Shown piece by piece: positions 25,262 to 32,861 of a stretch of DNA of 42,757 nt. This stretch comes from Clostridia bacterium. Its GTDB lineage: Bacteria; Bacillota; Clostridia; TANB77; CAG-465. The notes beneath the pieces were generated by a model that saw only the letters and a list, made by a program, of their open reading frames with translations, had not been told where the DNA came from and did not search any database. Each line of letters starts with the position of its first letter. Position 1 is the stretch's first letter. The stretch is taken from the NCBI GenBank assembly GCA_017534305.1, contig JAFWCU010000038.1:1-42757 (forward strand), in the 5' to 3' direction. A program made the position numbers and the translations under genes.

Positions 25262-26278
25262 ATGAAGATTGGAAAACAAACTTTTAAAATAGAAAGTATG
25301 CCATATATATCATATACATCAAGTATAGTTGGACCAAAAGAAGCCCAAGGTCCTCTATCTTCCTTTTTTGACACTCATATAAACGATGTATGGGATAATG
25401 AAAAAACTTTTGAAAAATGTGAAAGCAAAATGCTTAAAACTTGTATAAATAACTTAGAAAAAAAAGCCAAATTAAAAGATGAAGACATAGATGTTATATT
25501 CTCTGGAGATTTACTAAATCAATGCATATCATCAGATTTTGCAATTAGAAATTTTAATGTACCATTTCTTGGATTATTTGGTGCTTGCTCAACTTTTTGT
25601 GAAGGATTATTATTAAGTTCAATTATAATAGAATCTAACTTAGCTCAAAACGTTATATGTAGTGCTTCATCACATTTTTGTAGTGCAGAAAGACAATTTA
25701 GAATGCCACTTGAACATGGAAACCAAAGAAGTACAACTGCACAAGCAACAGTAACAGGAGCAGGTTCAGCATTAATTACAAAAGAAAAGAAAAGTAGCTC
25801 AAATGCAAGAATCACTTATGTAACACCAGGAAAGATTCAAGATCTAGGTGTAAAAGATATGGCAAATATGGGAGCTGCAATGGCACCTGCAGCATTTAAT
25901 ACAATTGCGCAGCATTTAACAGACACAAATAGAGATATAGATTATTACGATGCAATAATTACAGGAGACTTAGGAGAACATGGAAGTAAAATGCTACATG
26001 ACCTATTTGAATTAGAAAACATAGATATTTCAAAAAAACATATAGATTGTGGATGTATTATTTATGATTTAAAAAAGCAAGATGTTAATTGCGGAGGAAG
26101 TGGTTGTGGCTGTATAGCAAGTGTATTTTCTGGCTACTTTTTTAACGAATTAAGCGCAAAAAAATTAAACAAAATATTGCTTGTTGCAACCGGAGCACTT
26201 ATGAGTCCTATATCTTCAGGGCAGGGCGAATCAATACCTTCAATTGCACATGCTATAGCAATAGAAAACGAGGTGTAA
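25262..26278 (+). CDS. spoVAD: Stage V sporulation protein AD (SpoVAD)
   Basis: This soluble thiolase-fold protein of 338 aa binds dipicolinic acid and is required for its uptake into the forespore. It shows typical SpoVAD blocks, including LGLFGACSTFCEGLLLSS, SSHFCSAERQFRMPLE and TGDLGEHGSKML. A Cys/Gly-rich C-terminal segment (CGGSGCGCIA) and GALMSPISSGQGESIPSIAHA also match. It starts 9 bp after spoVAC with GGAGG, and its stop is 1 bp before spoVAE. Confidence 0.96.
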   Translation: MKIGKQTFKIESMPYISYTSSIVGPKEAQGPLSSFFDTHINDVWDNEKTFEKCESKMLKTCINNLEKKAKLKDEDIDVIFSGDLLNQCISSDFAIRNFNVPFLGLFGACSTFCEGLLLSSIIIESNLAQNVICSASSHFCSAERQFRMPLEHGNQRSTTAQATVTGAGSALITKEKKSSSNARITYVTPGKIQDLGVKDMANMGAAMAPAAFNTIAQHLTDTNRDIDYYDAIITGDLGEHGSKMLHDLFELENIDISKKHIDCGCIIYDLKKQDVNCGGSGCGCIASVFSGYFFNELSAKKLNKILLVATGALMSPISSGQGESIPSIAHAIAIENEV

Positions 26279-26279
26279 T

Positions 26280-26633
26280 ATGGAATATTTACAATGCTTT
26301 ATTACAGGTGGAATAATATGTACAATAGGTCAAATATTAATAGATAAAACAAAAATAACACCAGCAAGAATACTTACATTATTTGTTGTACTTGGAGTAA
26401 TACTAGGTTTTCTTGGAATTTACGAACCAATATATAACTTTGGAAAATGTGGTGCAACAGTACCAATTTCTGGCTTTGGATATTCATTATATAAAGGTAC
26501 AATAAAGGCTATTGAAGAACGAGGTTTTATTGGTATATTTATAGGAGGAGTTACAGCAACTTCAGGTGGAATTGCAGCAGCAATTTGTTTTGGCTTTATT
26601 AGTGCATTAGTTTCAAAACCTACTATAAAATAA
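26280..26633 (+). CDS. spoVAE: Stage V sporulation protein AE (SpoVAE, AEb type)
   Basis: This 117-aa membrane protein of the spore dipicolinic acid channel has the shared SpoVAC/AE pattern, FITGGIICTIGQILID near the start and GATVPISGFGYSLYKGTIK in the middle, and about three to four membrane segments. Only AC, AD and AEb are present here. No spoVAA, AB, AEa or AF lies nearby, as in the short clostridial spoVA operons. Confidence 0.93.
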   Translation: MEYLQCFITGGIICTIGQILIDKTKITPARILTLFVVLGVILGFLGIYEPIYNFGKCGATVPISGFGYSLYKGTIKAIEERGFIGIFIGGVTATSGGIAAAICFGFISALVSKPTIK

Positions 26634-26731
26634 TGATAAAAATAAAAACAAAAATAAAAAAAGCAAAAACAATAATTAAAAGAATAAAAATAGAAAAAAA
26701 GCAAATACTATTATTGTATAAGGAGGAAATT

Positions 26732-26914
26732 ATGGAAAATTTAAATCAAATTGAAATTCAAAACATTAGACACATATGTGGTCACGCAGGAAATTTTTGT
26801 GCAAAAATTAATTACTACAAAACACTTACTTCTGATACAAACATTACTACTGTATTAGATGATATTACTCAGGAATGCTCAAGTATTAAAACTGAGCTTT
26901 CAAATATGTTATGA
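26732..26914 (+). CDS. Small protein behind spoVA, possibly coat-associated
   Basis: This 60-aa protein is preceded by an ideal AGGAGG. The in-frame extension back to the spoVAE stop (TAATG overlap) has no ribosome site and is an A-rich low-complexity stretch, so I exclude it. The protein is helical, with CGHAGNFCAKINYYKTL and a late Cys. It may be a short relative of the CotF-like protein that follows, but the similarity is weak. Position directly behind spoVAE suggests forespore expression. It ends in TGA. Confidence 0.6.
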   Translation: MENLNQIEIQNIRHICGHAGNFCAKINYYKTLTSDTNITTVLDDITQECSSIKTELSNML

Positions 26915-26924
26915 GGTGAATAAA

Positions 26925-27164
26925 ATGACAGAAAAAATTGCAATAAATGATACTTTATCTACATTAAATAGTATTATTAATTTAATTAACTATAGTATTC
27001 AACAAACAAATAATAAAAATTTAAGAGATCAATTAGTACAATCTAGAAATACACTAGAAGACTATCAATGGCAATTATATTTAATTGCTAAAGAAAAAGA
27101 ATATTACATTCCAGCAGCACCTGCAGGAGCTGCAGATATTGAACAAGTAAAAAACAGTTTATAA
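26925..27164 (+). CDS. Small CotF-like spore coat family protein
   Basis: This 79-aa helical protein resembles CotF-type or ferritin-like coat proteins. AINDTLSTLNSIINLINYSIQQTNNKNLRDQL aligns in style with the family's first helix and its S-x-N-LR-L motif. EKEYYIPAAPA near the C-terminus is like the YxP-Ala tails of such proteins. It starts 10 bp behind the 60-aa gene with AGGTG and is followed by a terminator. It is therefore the fifth and last gene of the spoVA operon. Confidence 0.65.
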   Translation: MTEKIAINDTLSTLNSIINLINYSIQQTNNKNLRDQLVQSRNTLEDYQWQLYLIAKEKEYYIPAAPAGAADIEQVKNSL

Positions 27165-27170
27165 CAAAAA

Positions 27171-27192
27171 AGAACTACCGCTTGGTAGTTCT
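27171..27192. terminator. Bidirectional terminator between spoVA operon and the mrnC operon
   Basis: A 9-bp stem AGAACTACC/GGTAGTTCT with loop GCTT has a T tract on both strands. It serves the convergent genes on each side. Confidence 0.85.
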
Positions 27193-27200
27193 CTATTTTT

Positions 27201-27683
27201 TTATTTCATTCTATCTTGTGGAGAATGTTCATCATATTCTTTAGATTCTTCAATAATTTTTGCTTTTTCAACTTCTTGTTTAGCAATTTTTTCTGCAAGT
27301 TCTTTTTCTCTTTGTTGTTCTTTAATTTTTTCATCACTAAGATTTCTAGCATCAAGTAATGGATTTAATTGATATTTTATAAAATAATCTAAATACATAT
27401 CTGTTGCTTCTTTTTTAGTCTTCTTAACTTTTTTTCTTAAGCTACTTGTAGTAGAAACAACATAGAATTCCCCATTTTCATATACTAATTGTTCTTCGCC
27501 ATCAGTAAATATTACATAGTTAGTACTATCAGGTATTTCAACATCATTTATTTTTTCCATAAAATCAATTGTAACTTTACCTTCTTCAATCCATTCTTCC
27601 ATTAGTTTTTGTTCTTCTTTAGAATCAATTGTTTTTAATACTTCTTTTTTGAATTCTTCTTCTAAACTTTCTTTTTCATTCAT
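27201..27683 (-). CDS. Charged soluble protein, unknown
   Basis: I do not recognise this 160-aa protein. The N-terminal third is acidic and helical. A short beta-rich core (about 58-80, NYVIFTDGEEQLVYENGEFYVV) follows, then a basic stretch (KKVKKTKKEA). The C-terminus (about 118-155) is a charged, probably coiled-coil tail. It starts 3 bp after the mini-RNase III gene, so it shares that transcript. A nucleic-acid-related role is possible from context only. Confidence 0.6.
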   Translation of the reverse strand: MNEKESLEEEFKKEVLKTIDSKEEQKLMEEWIEEGKVTIDFMEKINDVEIPDSTNYVIFTDGEEQLVYENGEFYVVSTTSSLRKKVKKTKKEATDMYLDYFIKYQLNPLLDARNLSDEKIKEQQREKELAEKIAKQEVEKAKIIEESKEYDEHSPQDRMK

Positions 27684-27686
27684 ATT

Positions 27687-28088
27687 CTATTCCTCCTCAA
27701 AAGTAGCTATAGCGCTCTTAACTATTTCATCTAATCTTTGTGTATTTCTAGTTAAATATAAATATCCAATTAAAGCTTCAAATCCAGTTGCTTTTTTATA
27801 ATCTACAACATCAACATGTTTTGAAACTGTAGGAATATTTGTATTTCTTCCTCTTTTATATATTGCAATTTCCTCTTCTGTTAGCATATCCATAAGTTTA
27901 TCTATTGTTTCAGCTTGTCCTTTACCACTTACATATTTTATAGACATCACATGTAATTGTCCTGCCTTTGCAGTAGAAATACTTGCAAGATATGTTCTAA
28001 CATATACATTATATACAGCATCCCCAATAAAAGCTAAAGTTTGTTCAGGAATAGTCTGCATATCTATGTTGTTTATATATTCTTCCAT
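27687..28088 (-). CDS. mrnC: Mini-ribonuclease III
   Basis: This RNase III-like nuclease lacks the double-stranded RNA-binding domain and matures 23S rRNA in Firmicutes. It has 133 aa. LAFIGDAVYNVYVR holds the metal-binding Asp, and ATGFEALIGYLYL holds the second acidic site (E), both as in the family. The chosen ATG has GGGAGA upstream. A longer in-frame start 36 bp earlier lacks a ribosome site. It has its own promoter. Confidence 0.94.
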   Translation of the reverse strand: MEEYINNIDMQTIPEQTLAFIGDAVYNVYVRTYLASISTAKAGQLHVMSIKYVSGKGQAETIDKLMDMLTEEEIAIYKRGRNTNIPTVSKHVDVVDYKKATGFEALIGYLYLTRNTQRLDEIVKSAIATFEEE

Positions 28089-28115
28089 TATTTCTCCCTT
28101 TTTCCTATACATAAT

Positions 28116-28144
28116 ATTATACATTAAAACAAGTAGTTTTGCAA
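28116..28144 (-). promoter_or_regulatory. mrnC promoter
   Basis: TTGCAA (28139-28144), 17-bp spacer, TATAAT (28116-28121). Confidence 0.65.
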
Positions 28145-28159
28145 TAGAATAAACATCAT

Positions 28160-28188
28160 TTGACTTTAATATATTTATATAATATAAT
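28160..28188 (+). promoter_or_regulatory. Promoter of the plus-strand membrane protein gene
   Basis: TTGACT (28160-28165), 17-bp spacer, TATAAT (28183-28188), divergent from the mrnC promoter. Confidence 0.7.
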
Positions 28189-28208
28189 AACCACTAAGAG
28201 GTGTTATG

Positions 28209-28652
28209 ATGAGAAAAGAAAATACAAAAGAACCACTAAGCAAACCAGTTATAGTGACTTCAATCATATTAGGATTATTTACATTATTTTGCATTTATTT
28301 AGTTATATCATTAAAAAGCACAAGACTAGTTGTAGATATTTTTGGATTAATTGCACTAATAGTGTTTATGAATATAGCATCAAGATTAAGAATAACTAAA
28401 GAAAAAGTTAAATTTTGGTCTTTAGTTGCAATTGTAATGACAATTGTTGCTATACCACTAATGCTTAATCGTATTATTTTTTCTTTAGCATTATCTATAC
28501 CAGCATTTATTGTTTCTAAAAAAATAGCAAAGAAAAATAGCAAACCAACAACTGTAAAAATTGCATATTTCAGTTCATTAATAGTATTCTTACTTGGAAT
28601 TTCATTATCTATTGTAAGTGTTATAATGAATCTTGTAAATAATGGATTATAA
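28209..28652 (+). CDS. Four-helix membrane protein, unknown
   Basis: This 147-aa protein has about four to five hydrophobic segments and short basic loops (KITKEK, KKIAKKNSK). No family was recognised. The second of two adjacent ATG codons is chosen because GAGGTG lies 5 nt from it and only 2 nt from the first. It has its own promoter, and the terminator is shared with groEL, which converges on it. Confidence 0.6.
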   Translation: MRKENTKEPLSKPVIVTSIILGLFTLFCIYLVISLKSTRLVVDIFGLIALIVFMNIASRLRITKEKVKFWSLVAIVMTIVAIPLMLNRIIFSLALSIPAFIVSKKIAKKNSKPTTVKIAYFSSLIVFLLGISLSIVSVIMNLVNNGL

Positions 28653-28663
28653 TACAAAAAATT

Positions 28664-28687
28664 GCCAGAGAATTAACTTTCTCTGGC
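28664..28687. terminator. Shared terminator of groEL and the facing membrane protein gene
   Basis: A 9-bp stem GCCAGAGAA/TTCTCTGGC with a 6-nt loop, with a T tract mainly on the minus-strand side. The groEL stop codon lies in the loop. Confidence 0.75.
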
Positions 28688-30253
28688 TTCTTTATGGCAT
28701 ATTGCACCATTTATAGTAAGAATCATTGAAGAAATTGACACTGCACTTTCAAGTGCAATTCTACACACTTTAGTAGGATCAATTATCCCTTTTTCAACAA
28801 CGTTAACATACGTATTATTACTTGCATCATAACCTATACCCTTTTTTTCGTTTTTTATTTTTTCAACGACGAAATCTCCATTTTGGCCAGCATTTTGTGC
28901 AATATAGTATAAAGGTCTATCCAAAGCATTTAAAACGATATTTGCCCCGTTTTTTTCTCCCTCATCCATATTTATAATATACTCTTTTAATTCTTTTTGT
29001 ATAATTATATATGCTATACCTCCACCTTCAACTATTCCTTCTTCAATAGCAGCTCTTGTTGCACATAGTGCATCTTCAATTCTTAGCTTTTTCTCATTAA
29101 GTTCTGTTTGTGTTCTAGCACCAACTTCAATTACAGCAATTCCACCCAAAAGTCTTGCAAGCCTTTTTCGTAATGTTTCAACCTCATAACTAACACTAGT
29201 ATCTAGTATTTTATTCTTAATTTCATCTATTTTATTTTCTAATATATCATTTTTTGCATCTCCTCGAAGAATAATAGTACTATCTTTAGAAATCTTAACA
29301 TTTTTTGCACTACCTAAATTTTCAAGTTCAACATCTTTTATATCTAGTGGTGAATCTATATCATAAAAAGTAGCACCAGTAACTATTGCTATATCTTCAA
29401 GTATTTCTTTTCTATTTTTTCCAAAACTTGGAGCTTTAACACCGATAGAATTAAAACTTCCCCTCATTTTATTTACTATTAATGTTGCAAGAGCTTCTCC
29501 TTCTATTTCTTCTGCAAAAATTACTAAAGGTTTTCCTTGATGACTCACCTTTTCAATTAGTGGCATAATTTCAGATACACTAGTTATTTTTCTGTTAGTT
29601 ACAAATATATATGGTTTTTCCAAGTTTTCAAAAGAGCTATTTTCACCAAGCATATAAGGAGAAACGCACCCACTATCAATTTTAAATCCTTCAACTATAT
29701 TTAGTTTTGTAGTCTCACTTTTAGATTCTTCTGTAGTAATAATTCCCTCTTTACCCACCATATTAATAGCATCATATATTAATTCTCCAGTCTTGGTGCT
29801 ACCAGATGAAATCGTCGCTATTTCTCGTATTTGATCATTTGTCTGAACAACTTTAGAATTAGTTTTTAATAACTCTACACACTTGTTTAATGCCTTATTC
29901 ATTCCATCTCTAAGTTTAACTTCGCTAGCACCCGCCTCTATTTGCCTAATTCCGTTTTTAACCATCTCATAAGACAAGACTGTAGCAGTTGTAGTTCCAT
30001 CTCCTGCTATATCATTAGTCTTTAATGCAGCCTCTTTAATTATTGATGCACCTAAATTTTCTAATGGTTCTTCAAGTTCAACCTCTTTTGCAATACTTAC
30101 TCCATCATTTATTATTACAGCATCACTAAACTCATTTTTTATTGCTACATTTTTACCTTTAGGCCCAAGAGTAGGAACAACAAGATTTGCTAATTTTTCT
30201 ATTCCAGCGAACATTTTTATTTTTGTATCTTTTCCATAAACTATATCTTTCAT
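28673..30253 (-). CDS. groEL: Chaperonin GroEL, divergent
   Basis: This is the 60-kDa chaperonin subunit (526 aa; about 540 is usual). Nucleotide-site motifs are intact: TLGPKGKN, NDGVSIAKE, GDGTTTATVL near residue 80, and DALCATRAAIEEGIVEGGG. The Gly-Met-rich tail is missing and the protein ends KEARES. Many positions that are nearly invariant elsewhere differ, so this is a fast-evolving copy. It lies 8 bp behind groES. No CIRCE operator is seen upstream of the pair, so HrcA control is not supported here. Confidence 0.93.
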   Translation of the reverse strand: MKDIVYGKDTKIKMFAGIEKLANLVVPTLGPKGKNVAIKNEFSDAVIINDGVSIAKEVELEEPLENLGASIIKEAALKTNDIAGDGTTTATVLSYEMVKNGIRQIEAGASEVKLRDGMNKALNKCVELLKTNSKVVQTNDQIREIATISSGSTKTGELIYDAINMVGKEGIITTEESKSETTKLNIVEGFKIDSGCVSPYMLGENSSFENLEKPYIFVTNRKITSVSEIMPLIEKVSHQGKPLVIFAEEIEGEALATLIVNKMRGSFNSIGVKAPSFGKNRKEILEDIAIVTGATFYDIDSPLDIKDVELENLGSAKNVKISKDSTIILRGDAKNDILENKIDEIKNKILDTSVSYEVETLRKRLARLLGGIAVIEVGARTQTELNEKKLRIEDALCATRAAIEEGIVEGGGIAYIIIQKELKEYIINMDEGEKNGANIVLNALDRPLYYIAQNAGQNGDFVVEKIKNEKKGIGYDASNNTYVNVVEKGIIDPTKVCRIALESAVSISSMILTINGAICHKEARES

Positions 30254-30261
30254 TTTTCACC

Positions 30262-30507
30262 TCAAATAACAGCTAAAACATCTTTCTCATTTAACACAAA
30301 AAACTCAGCATTATTATATATAATCTTTTTGGCATCATTTCTAGAAAAAATAATTTTATCTCCTACAGATATATCTAAAACATTACTTCCAATACTTATT
30401 ACATTTCCAAATATATTGTTATTTTCACTTTTAATTATTATATTACTTGCATTGCTATCATCTTCAGTTTCTTCAACTATAATATTTTTATCTATACATT
30501 TAATCAT
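30262..30507 (-). CDS. groES: Co-chaperonin GroES, shortened
   Basis: This is the lid of the chaperonin (81 aa; about 94 is usual). The end KDVLAVI and the core GNVISIGSNVLDISVGDKIIFS match GroES. The mobile loop is modified (SNASNIIIKSENN in place of the usual Gly-Ile-Val-Leu-Pro form) but keeps a hydrophobic triplet. The roof hairpin between the two halves is absent, since VLD runs straight into ISVGD. AGGAGG precedes the ATG. No clean promoter or CIRCE was found in the 125 bp upstream. Confidence 0.88.
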   Translation of the reverse strand: MIKCIDKNIIVEETEDDSNASNIIIKSENNNIFGNVISIGSNVLDISVGDKIIFSRNDAKKIIYNNAEFFVLNEKDVLAVI

Positions 30508-30574
30508 AAAATTTCCTCCTATTACTATATATGCAAAAGCAAAATAATAATACTAAAATTTAACTATATAATCA

Positions 30575-30603
30575 TTGTTTTTTATAATTCTTTATGATAT
30601 TAT
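30575..30603 (+). promoter_or_regulatory. Promoter of the DUF1653 gene
   Basis: TTGTTT (30575-30580), 17-bp spacer, TATTAT (30598-30603). Confidence 0.5.
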
Positions 30604-30632
30604 CTATGAAGAAATTTAGGAGGTAATATTTT

Positions 30633-30878
30633 ATGCGTGAAATTAAAATTAAAGGCATTTACAAACATTTTAAAGGAGATTATTATCTAGTAGAAGATAT
30701 TGCAACTCACTCAGAAGATAAAAGCCAATATGTGGTTTATAGACAACTATATGGTGAGGGAAAATTATATATAAGACCAATGGATATGTTTTTAAGTGAA
30801 GTAGATCATATAAAATATCCAGATGTTAAACAAAAATACAGATTCGAACTACAAGATATACAAAGTGTAGTAGAATAG
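30633..30878 (+). CDS. DUF1653 protein
   Basis: This 81-aa protein matches the DUF1653 pattern over its whole length: GIYKHFKGDYYLVEDIATHS, then VVYRQLYGEGKLYIRPMDMF. The family is widespread and its biochemical role is not established to my knowledge. It is monocistronic, with AGGAGG before ATG, its own promoter, and a terminator directly behind. Confidence 0.85.
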   Translation: MREIKIKGIYKHFKGDYYLVEDIATHSEDKSQYVVYRQLYGEGKLYIRPMDMFLSEVDHIKYPDVKQKYRFELQDIQSVVE

Positions 30879-30888
30879 AAACGAAAAA

Positions 30889-30908
30889 GAAGCAGAAAAA
30901 ACTGCTTC
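30889..30908. terminator. Bidirectional terminator between the DUF1653 gene and scpA
   Basis: Stem GAAGCAG/CTGCTTC with a 6-nt A loop, and T tracts on both strands. Confidence 0.8.
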
Positions 30909-30953
30909 TCTTTTTTATACTTTCATATATATTTCCCTTATTTTTAAACTCTT

Positions 30954-31742
30954 TTAATAATTAAATGTAGATGGATCAATATTAATCATTGCATCATTTT
31001 TTCTAGTTACATTTATGTCTGAGAACAAGTATTTTTGCTCAATATCTACTTGTTTCATTCTTCCTAGTTCTAATACTCCAAGAAAAGCTGTAACAACTTC
31101 AACATTATCACAAGACTCATTAAATACTTTATTAAATACCATGTTTTTATTATCATTTAAGTAATTAACAATTTGTCTAACCTTATCTTGAACAGTATAT
31201 TTTTCATATACTGCAATCTTTTCAATTTCTTTGGCTTGTCTATTAATTTTATTTTGGTTACGCATTAATATGTCTGAATATATATTATATAATTCTTGTG
31301 GAACTATCTTATCTCCAGTATATTCTGCTTTTTTGTTAAAATTAATTTTTTCAAAAGTTTTAACAAAAGATCCAAAGTTTTCTTGATACATCTTATATAT
31401 TTGTTCTGATGCCTCTTTATATATTTTATATTGATTTATTCTTCTTAAGATTTCTTCTTCAGATATTTCTTCTTCATCTTCTTGTGGTTCAAGTTGAGGC
31501 AATAGTTTTCTTGCTTTAATATCTAAAAGAGTTGCTGCCATCACAACAAACTCAGATGCAACTTCAATGTTGCTCTCATTCATTTCTTGTAGATAAGCTA
31601 CATACTCATCTGTTAAATCACTTAAAGATATTTCAAATATATCTTTTTTGTTTTTAGATATTAAGTATAGCAATAAATCTAGTGGTCCCTCGAAGTTTTC
31701 AATACTAAATTTGAAATCTTCCATTTTCTCTACATTACTCAT
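30954..31742 (-). CDS. scpA: Segregation and condensation protein A
   Basis: This is the kleisin of the bacterial SMC complex (262 aa). It bridges SMC heads to organise and segregate chromosomes. The N-terminal signature NFEGPLDLLLYLISKNKKDIFEISLSDL is typical, followed by FVVMAATLLDIKARKLLP and a C-terminal winged helix (about 190-250, FLGVLELGRMKQVDIEQ). It starts 2 bp behind deoD. The usual partner scpB is not in this window. Confidence 0.95.
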   Translation of the reverse strand: MSNVEKMEDFKFSIENFEGPLDLLLYLISKNKKDIFEISLSDLTDEYVAYLQEMNESNIEVASEFVVMAATLLDIKARKLLPQLEPQEDEEEISEEEILRRINQYKIYKEASEQIYKMYQENFGSFVKTFEKINFNKKAEYTGDKIVPQELYNIYSDILMRNQNKINRQAKEIEKIAVYEKYTVQDKVRQIVNYLNDNKNMVFNKVFNESCDNVEVVTAFLGVLELGRMKQVDIEQKYLFSDINVTRKNDAMINIDPSTFNY

Positions 31743-31744
31743 TA

Positions 31745-32488
31745 CTATCTTTCCTTTTCAATTTCAACTGCAATATCTAATGCAAGTTTAATCATTTGGT
31801 TAAGTCCTGTTTCTCTTTCTTGAGAAGACATTCCTTCACCCTTTAATGGTTTATCTGAACAAGTAAAAATACCAAGTGCATTTTTACCAGTATGTTTTGC
31901 ATTCATATATAGTCCAAATGTTTCCATTTCAACCCCAAGTGTATTTGTTCTTGCACGAGCTTTAAGATCCTCATCACTCATGTAAAATGAGTCTGAAGAA
32001 TATATAGTTCCAACTTTAACGTTATCCATAGATGAACTTAATCTTAAAGCAATTTCTAAAGTTTGTTCACTTGCTGTTGGCTCATAATCCCAGCCATTAG
32101 CGTTTGCATAATTTGAATCTGTTATTGCATCACGAGCAATAATTATATCTCCAACATTAACACTTTTTGCTGTCTCATCTGCATCGTCATTATCCATAGA
32201 ACCGGCACTTCCAACACGAATAATTGTATCTACATCGTAACCATCAAATAGCTCCATAGAATAAATTCCAATTGAAGGAATACCCATTCCGCTTCCTTGA
32301 ACAGACACTTTTACTCCGTTATATTCACCAGTATAGCCATTCATTCCACGAACATGATTATACTGAACTACATTTTCTAAAAAGTTTTCTGCAATATACT
32401 TTGCTCTTAGTGGATCACCTGGCATAAGTACTACTTTTGCAATATCTCCAAGTTTTGCCTCATTATGAGGAGTAGGTGTATTTATCAT
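31745..32488 (-). CDS. deoD: Purine nucleoside phosphorylase, DeoD type
   Basis: This enzyme phosphorolyses purine nucleosides to base and ribose-1-phosphate (247 aa). The hexameric-type motifs are VVLMPGDPLRAKYIAENF, VQGSGMGIPSIGIYSMEL and RVGSAGS. Also present are GVEMETFGLY and CSDKPLKGEGMSSQERE. A short acidic insertion (DNDDADETAKS, about 101-111) follows RVGSAGS and accounts for the extra length. Its ATG overlaps the TGA stop of the upstream membrane-protein gene (ATGA). Confidence 0.94.
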   Translation of the reverse strand: MINTPTPHNEAKLGDIAKVVLMPGDPLRAKYIAENFLENVVQYNHVRGMNGYTGEYNGVKVSVQGSGMGIPSIGIYSMELFDGYDVDTIIRVGSAGSMDNDDADETAKSVNVGDIIIARDAITDSNYANANGWDYEPTASEQTLEIALRLSSSMDNVKVGTIYSSDSFYMSDEDLKARARTNTLGVEMETFGLYMNAKHTGKNALGIFTCSDKPLKGEGMSSQERETGLNQMIKLALDIAVEIEKER

Positions 32489-32805
32489 AAAACACCTCCT
32501 GTAGGAATAGTAGCCACCACAATTAATCTACCTAGTGCAAATATAACTACTATTTCTATTAAAGCTACTAATACAGATTTCCATATGTTTTTCTTTTCTA
32601 TCTTTTTAGCTACTATTTTATAAATTAACAATCCCACAACAATCAAAGACAAAACCGCTGTAATTATTATAACAGGTATTTCTACAGGATTTGTTGGGTC
32701 TACAATTTTACCATTAACCTCTAAACCGGCATAAACAAAATTTCCAAGTAAAGAAGTAACACTAGCTATAGAAGCTACTTTTAATTTACTAATCATTTTA
32801 TTCAT
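32485..32805 (-). CDS. Small membrane protein, unknown
   Basis: This 106-aa protein has three hydrophobic segments: about 8-27 with a signal-like start, 43-63, and 77-97. A basic loop (KIVAKKIEKKN) separates the last two. A sequence such as GLEVNGKIVDPTNP is probably outside the membrane. The pattern resembles small pilin- or TrbC-like membrane subunits, but I make no assignment. It is translationally coupled to deoD by an ATGA overlap and has its own promoter. Confidence 0.6.
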   Translation of the reverse strand: MNKMISKLKVASIASVTSLLGNFVYAGLEVNGKIVDPTNPVEIPVIIITAVLSLIVVGLLIYKIVAKKIEKKNIWKSVLVALIEIVVIFALGRLIVVATIPTGGVL

Positions 32806-32828
32806 AACTCACCTCTTAATATATGCAA

Positions 32829-32857
32829 ATTATATACTATTTAAATATTTTATGCAA
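32829..32857 (-). promoter_or_regulatory. Promoter of the membrane protein-deoD-scpA operon
   Basis: TTGCAT (32852-32857), 17-bp spacer, TATAAT (32829-32834). Confidence 0.65.
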
Positions 32858-32861
32858 GGCT

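Noticed and set aside
26633..26731. An N-terminal extension of the 60-aa protein back to the spoVAE stop
   Set aside because: No ribosome site, A-only low complexity, and an ideal AGGAGG stands before the internal ATG.
28160..28399. A 79-aa plus-strand frame overlapping the start of the 147-aa membrane protein
   Set aside because: Starts within the promoter of the real gene, has no ribosome site, and overlaps it in another frame.
30508..30632. A CIRCE operator before groES
   Set aside because: No TTAGCACTC/GAGTGCTAA arms are present on either strand.
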